Below, one piece after another: positions 63,650 through 64,000 of a stretch of DNA of 64,000 nucleotides; position 1 is the first letter of the stretch, and each line of letters opens with the position of its first letter. The notes below the pieces were generated by a model, which was given only the letters and a program-made list of their open reading frames with translations, ran no database searches and was not told the DNA's origin. Where the stretch lies: assembly GCA_940671915.1 (NCBI GenBank), contig CALNVZ010002100.1, positions 22,546,795 through 22,610,794 of the forward strand. Reading direction: 5' to 3'. The translations under genes were made by a program, and so were the position numbers. This DNA comes from Paracentrotus lividus (lineage: Eukaryota > Echinodermata > Echinoidea > Camarodonta > Echinidae).

Positions 63650-63678
63650 GTAAGATAGGATGTTGGTGGGGTTGTTGG

Positions 63679-64000
63679 GATGATGGTGATGATAATGATG
63701 ATGGTGATGACGATGGTGATGGTGATGGTGATGATGATGATGGTGATGCTGATGATGATGATGGTGGTGATGATGATGATAATAGTGATGATTTTGATGA
63801 TGATAATGATAATGTTGGTGACAGTGATGATGATGTGGTCGGTGATGATGATGGTGATGGTGGTGGTAATAGATGTTGGTGATAATGGTGAAGACAATGA
63901 TGAAAGAACTAGTAATAGATGTTAGTTATAATGATGACCATGATGATGGTGGTGGTGGTAATAGATGGTGATGATAATTGCTGATGATAATGATGCTGCT
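63679..64000 (+). repeat. GAT/GGT microsatellite at start of intron 47
   Basis: Impure (GAT)n from about 30 bases after the exon 47 donor to the window end. Confidence 0.95.

Overview
This is animal nuclear DNA: AT-rich, intron-rich, dense in short foldback transposons and microsatellites, with frequent TACATGTA-type words. One conserved gene runs along the + strand through almost the whole window. The coding style, the abundant small inverted-repeat elements and the (GAT)n arrays suggest a marine deuterostome invertebrate. A sea urchin or other echinoderm is my best guess, but the sequence does not prove it.

The gene is an axonemal outer-arm dynein heavy chain of the DNAH5/DNAH8 (gamma-type) family, closest in my reading to DNAH5. 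I join 47 coding exons from an 18-codon first exon at 5335 to 63649. Every junction is GT-AG, every codon phase agrees, and they give 8320 nt (2773 codons plus one base). The window holds the N-terminal tail, the linker, AAA1 (Walker A at 51373-51396), AAA2 (54726-54749) and the start of AAA3 (61599-61622). The rest of AAA3, AAA4, stalk, microtubule-binding domain, AAA5-6 and C-terminus lie downstream.

Region by region: 1-5334 is upstream DNA with three repeat structures, including a 2.1-kb inverted-repeat element carrying seven copies of a palindrome-like 14- to 15-mer. 5335-24583 has exons 1-13 (tail) and a Helitron-like element in intron 2. 24584-29312 is a large repeat-filled intron 13. 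29313-40218 has exons 14-26 (tail to linker, with an acidic and Ser/Arg-rich patch). 40219-43768 is the large intron 26. 43769-50621 has exons 27-34 (linker). 50449-63649 covers AAA1, AAA2 and early AAA3.

The most unusual signal is that the edges of about ten exons have been copied locally, usually the 3' end of an exon plus its splice donor, sometimes the 5' end plus the acceptor. Most copies are decayed. In the array behind exon 28, however, two copies (45564-45668 and 45729-45833) keep an acceptor-like AG, a donor, matching phase, a length of 105 nt (35 codons) and an open frame, so they could act as cassette exons repeating a linker segment. In addition, four GAT arrays lie just inside intron 5' ends, and a pentanucleotide satellite runs directly into the acceptor of exon 40.
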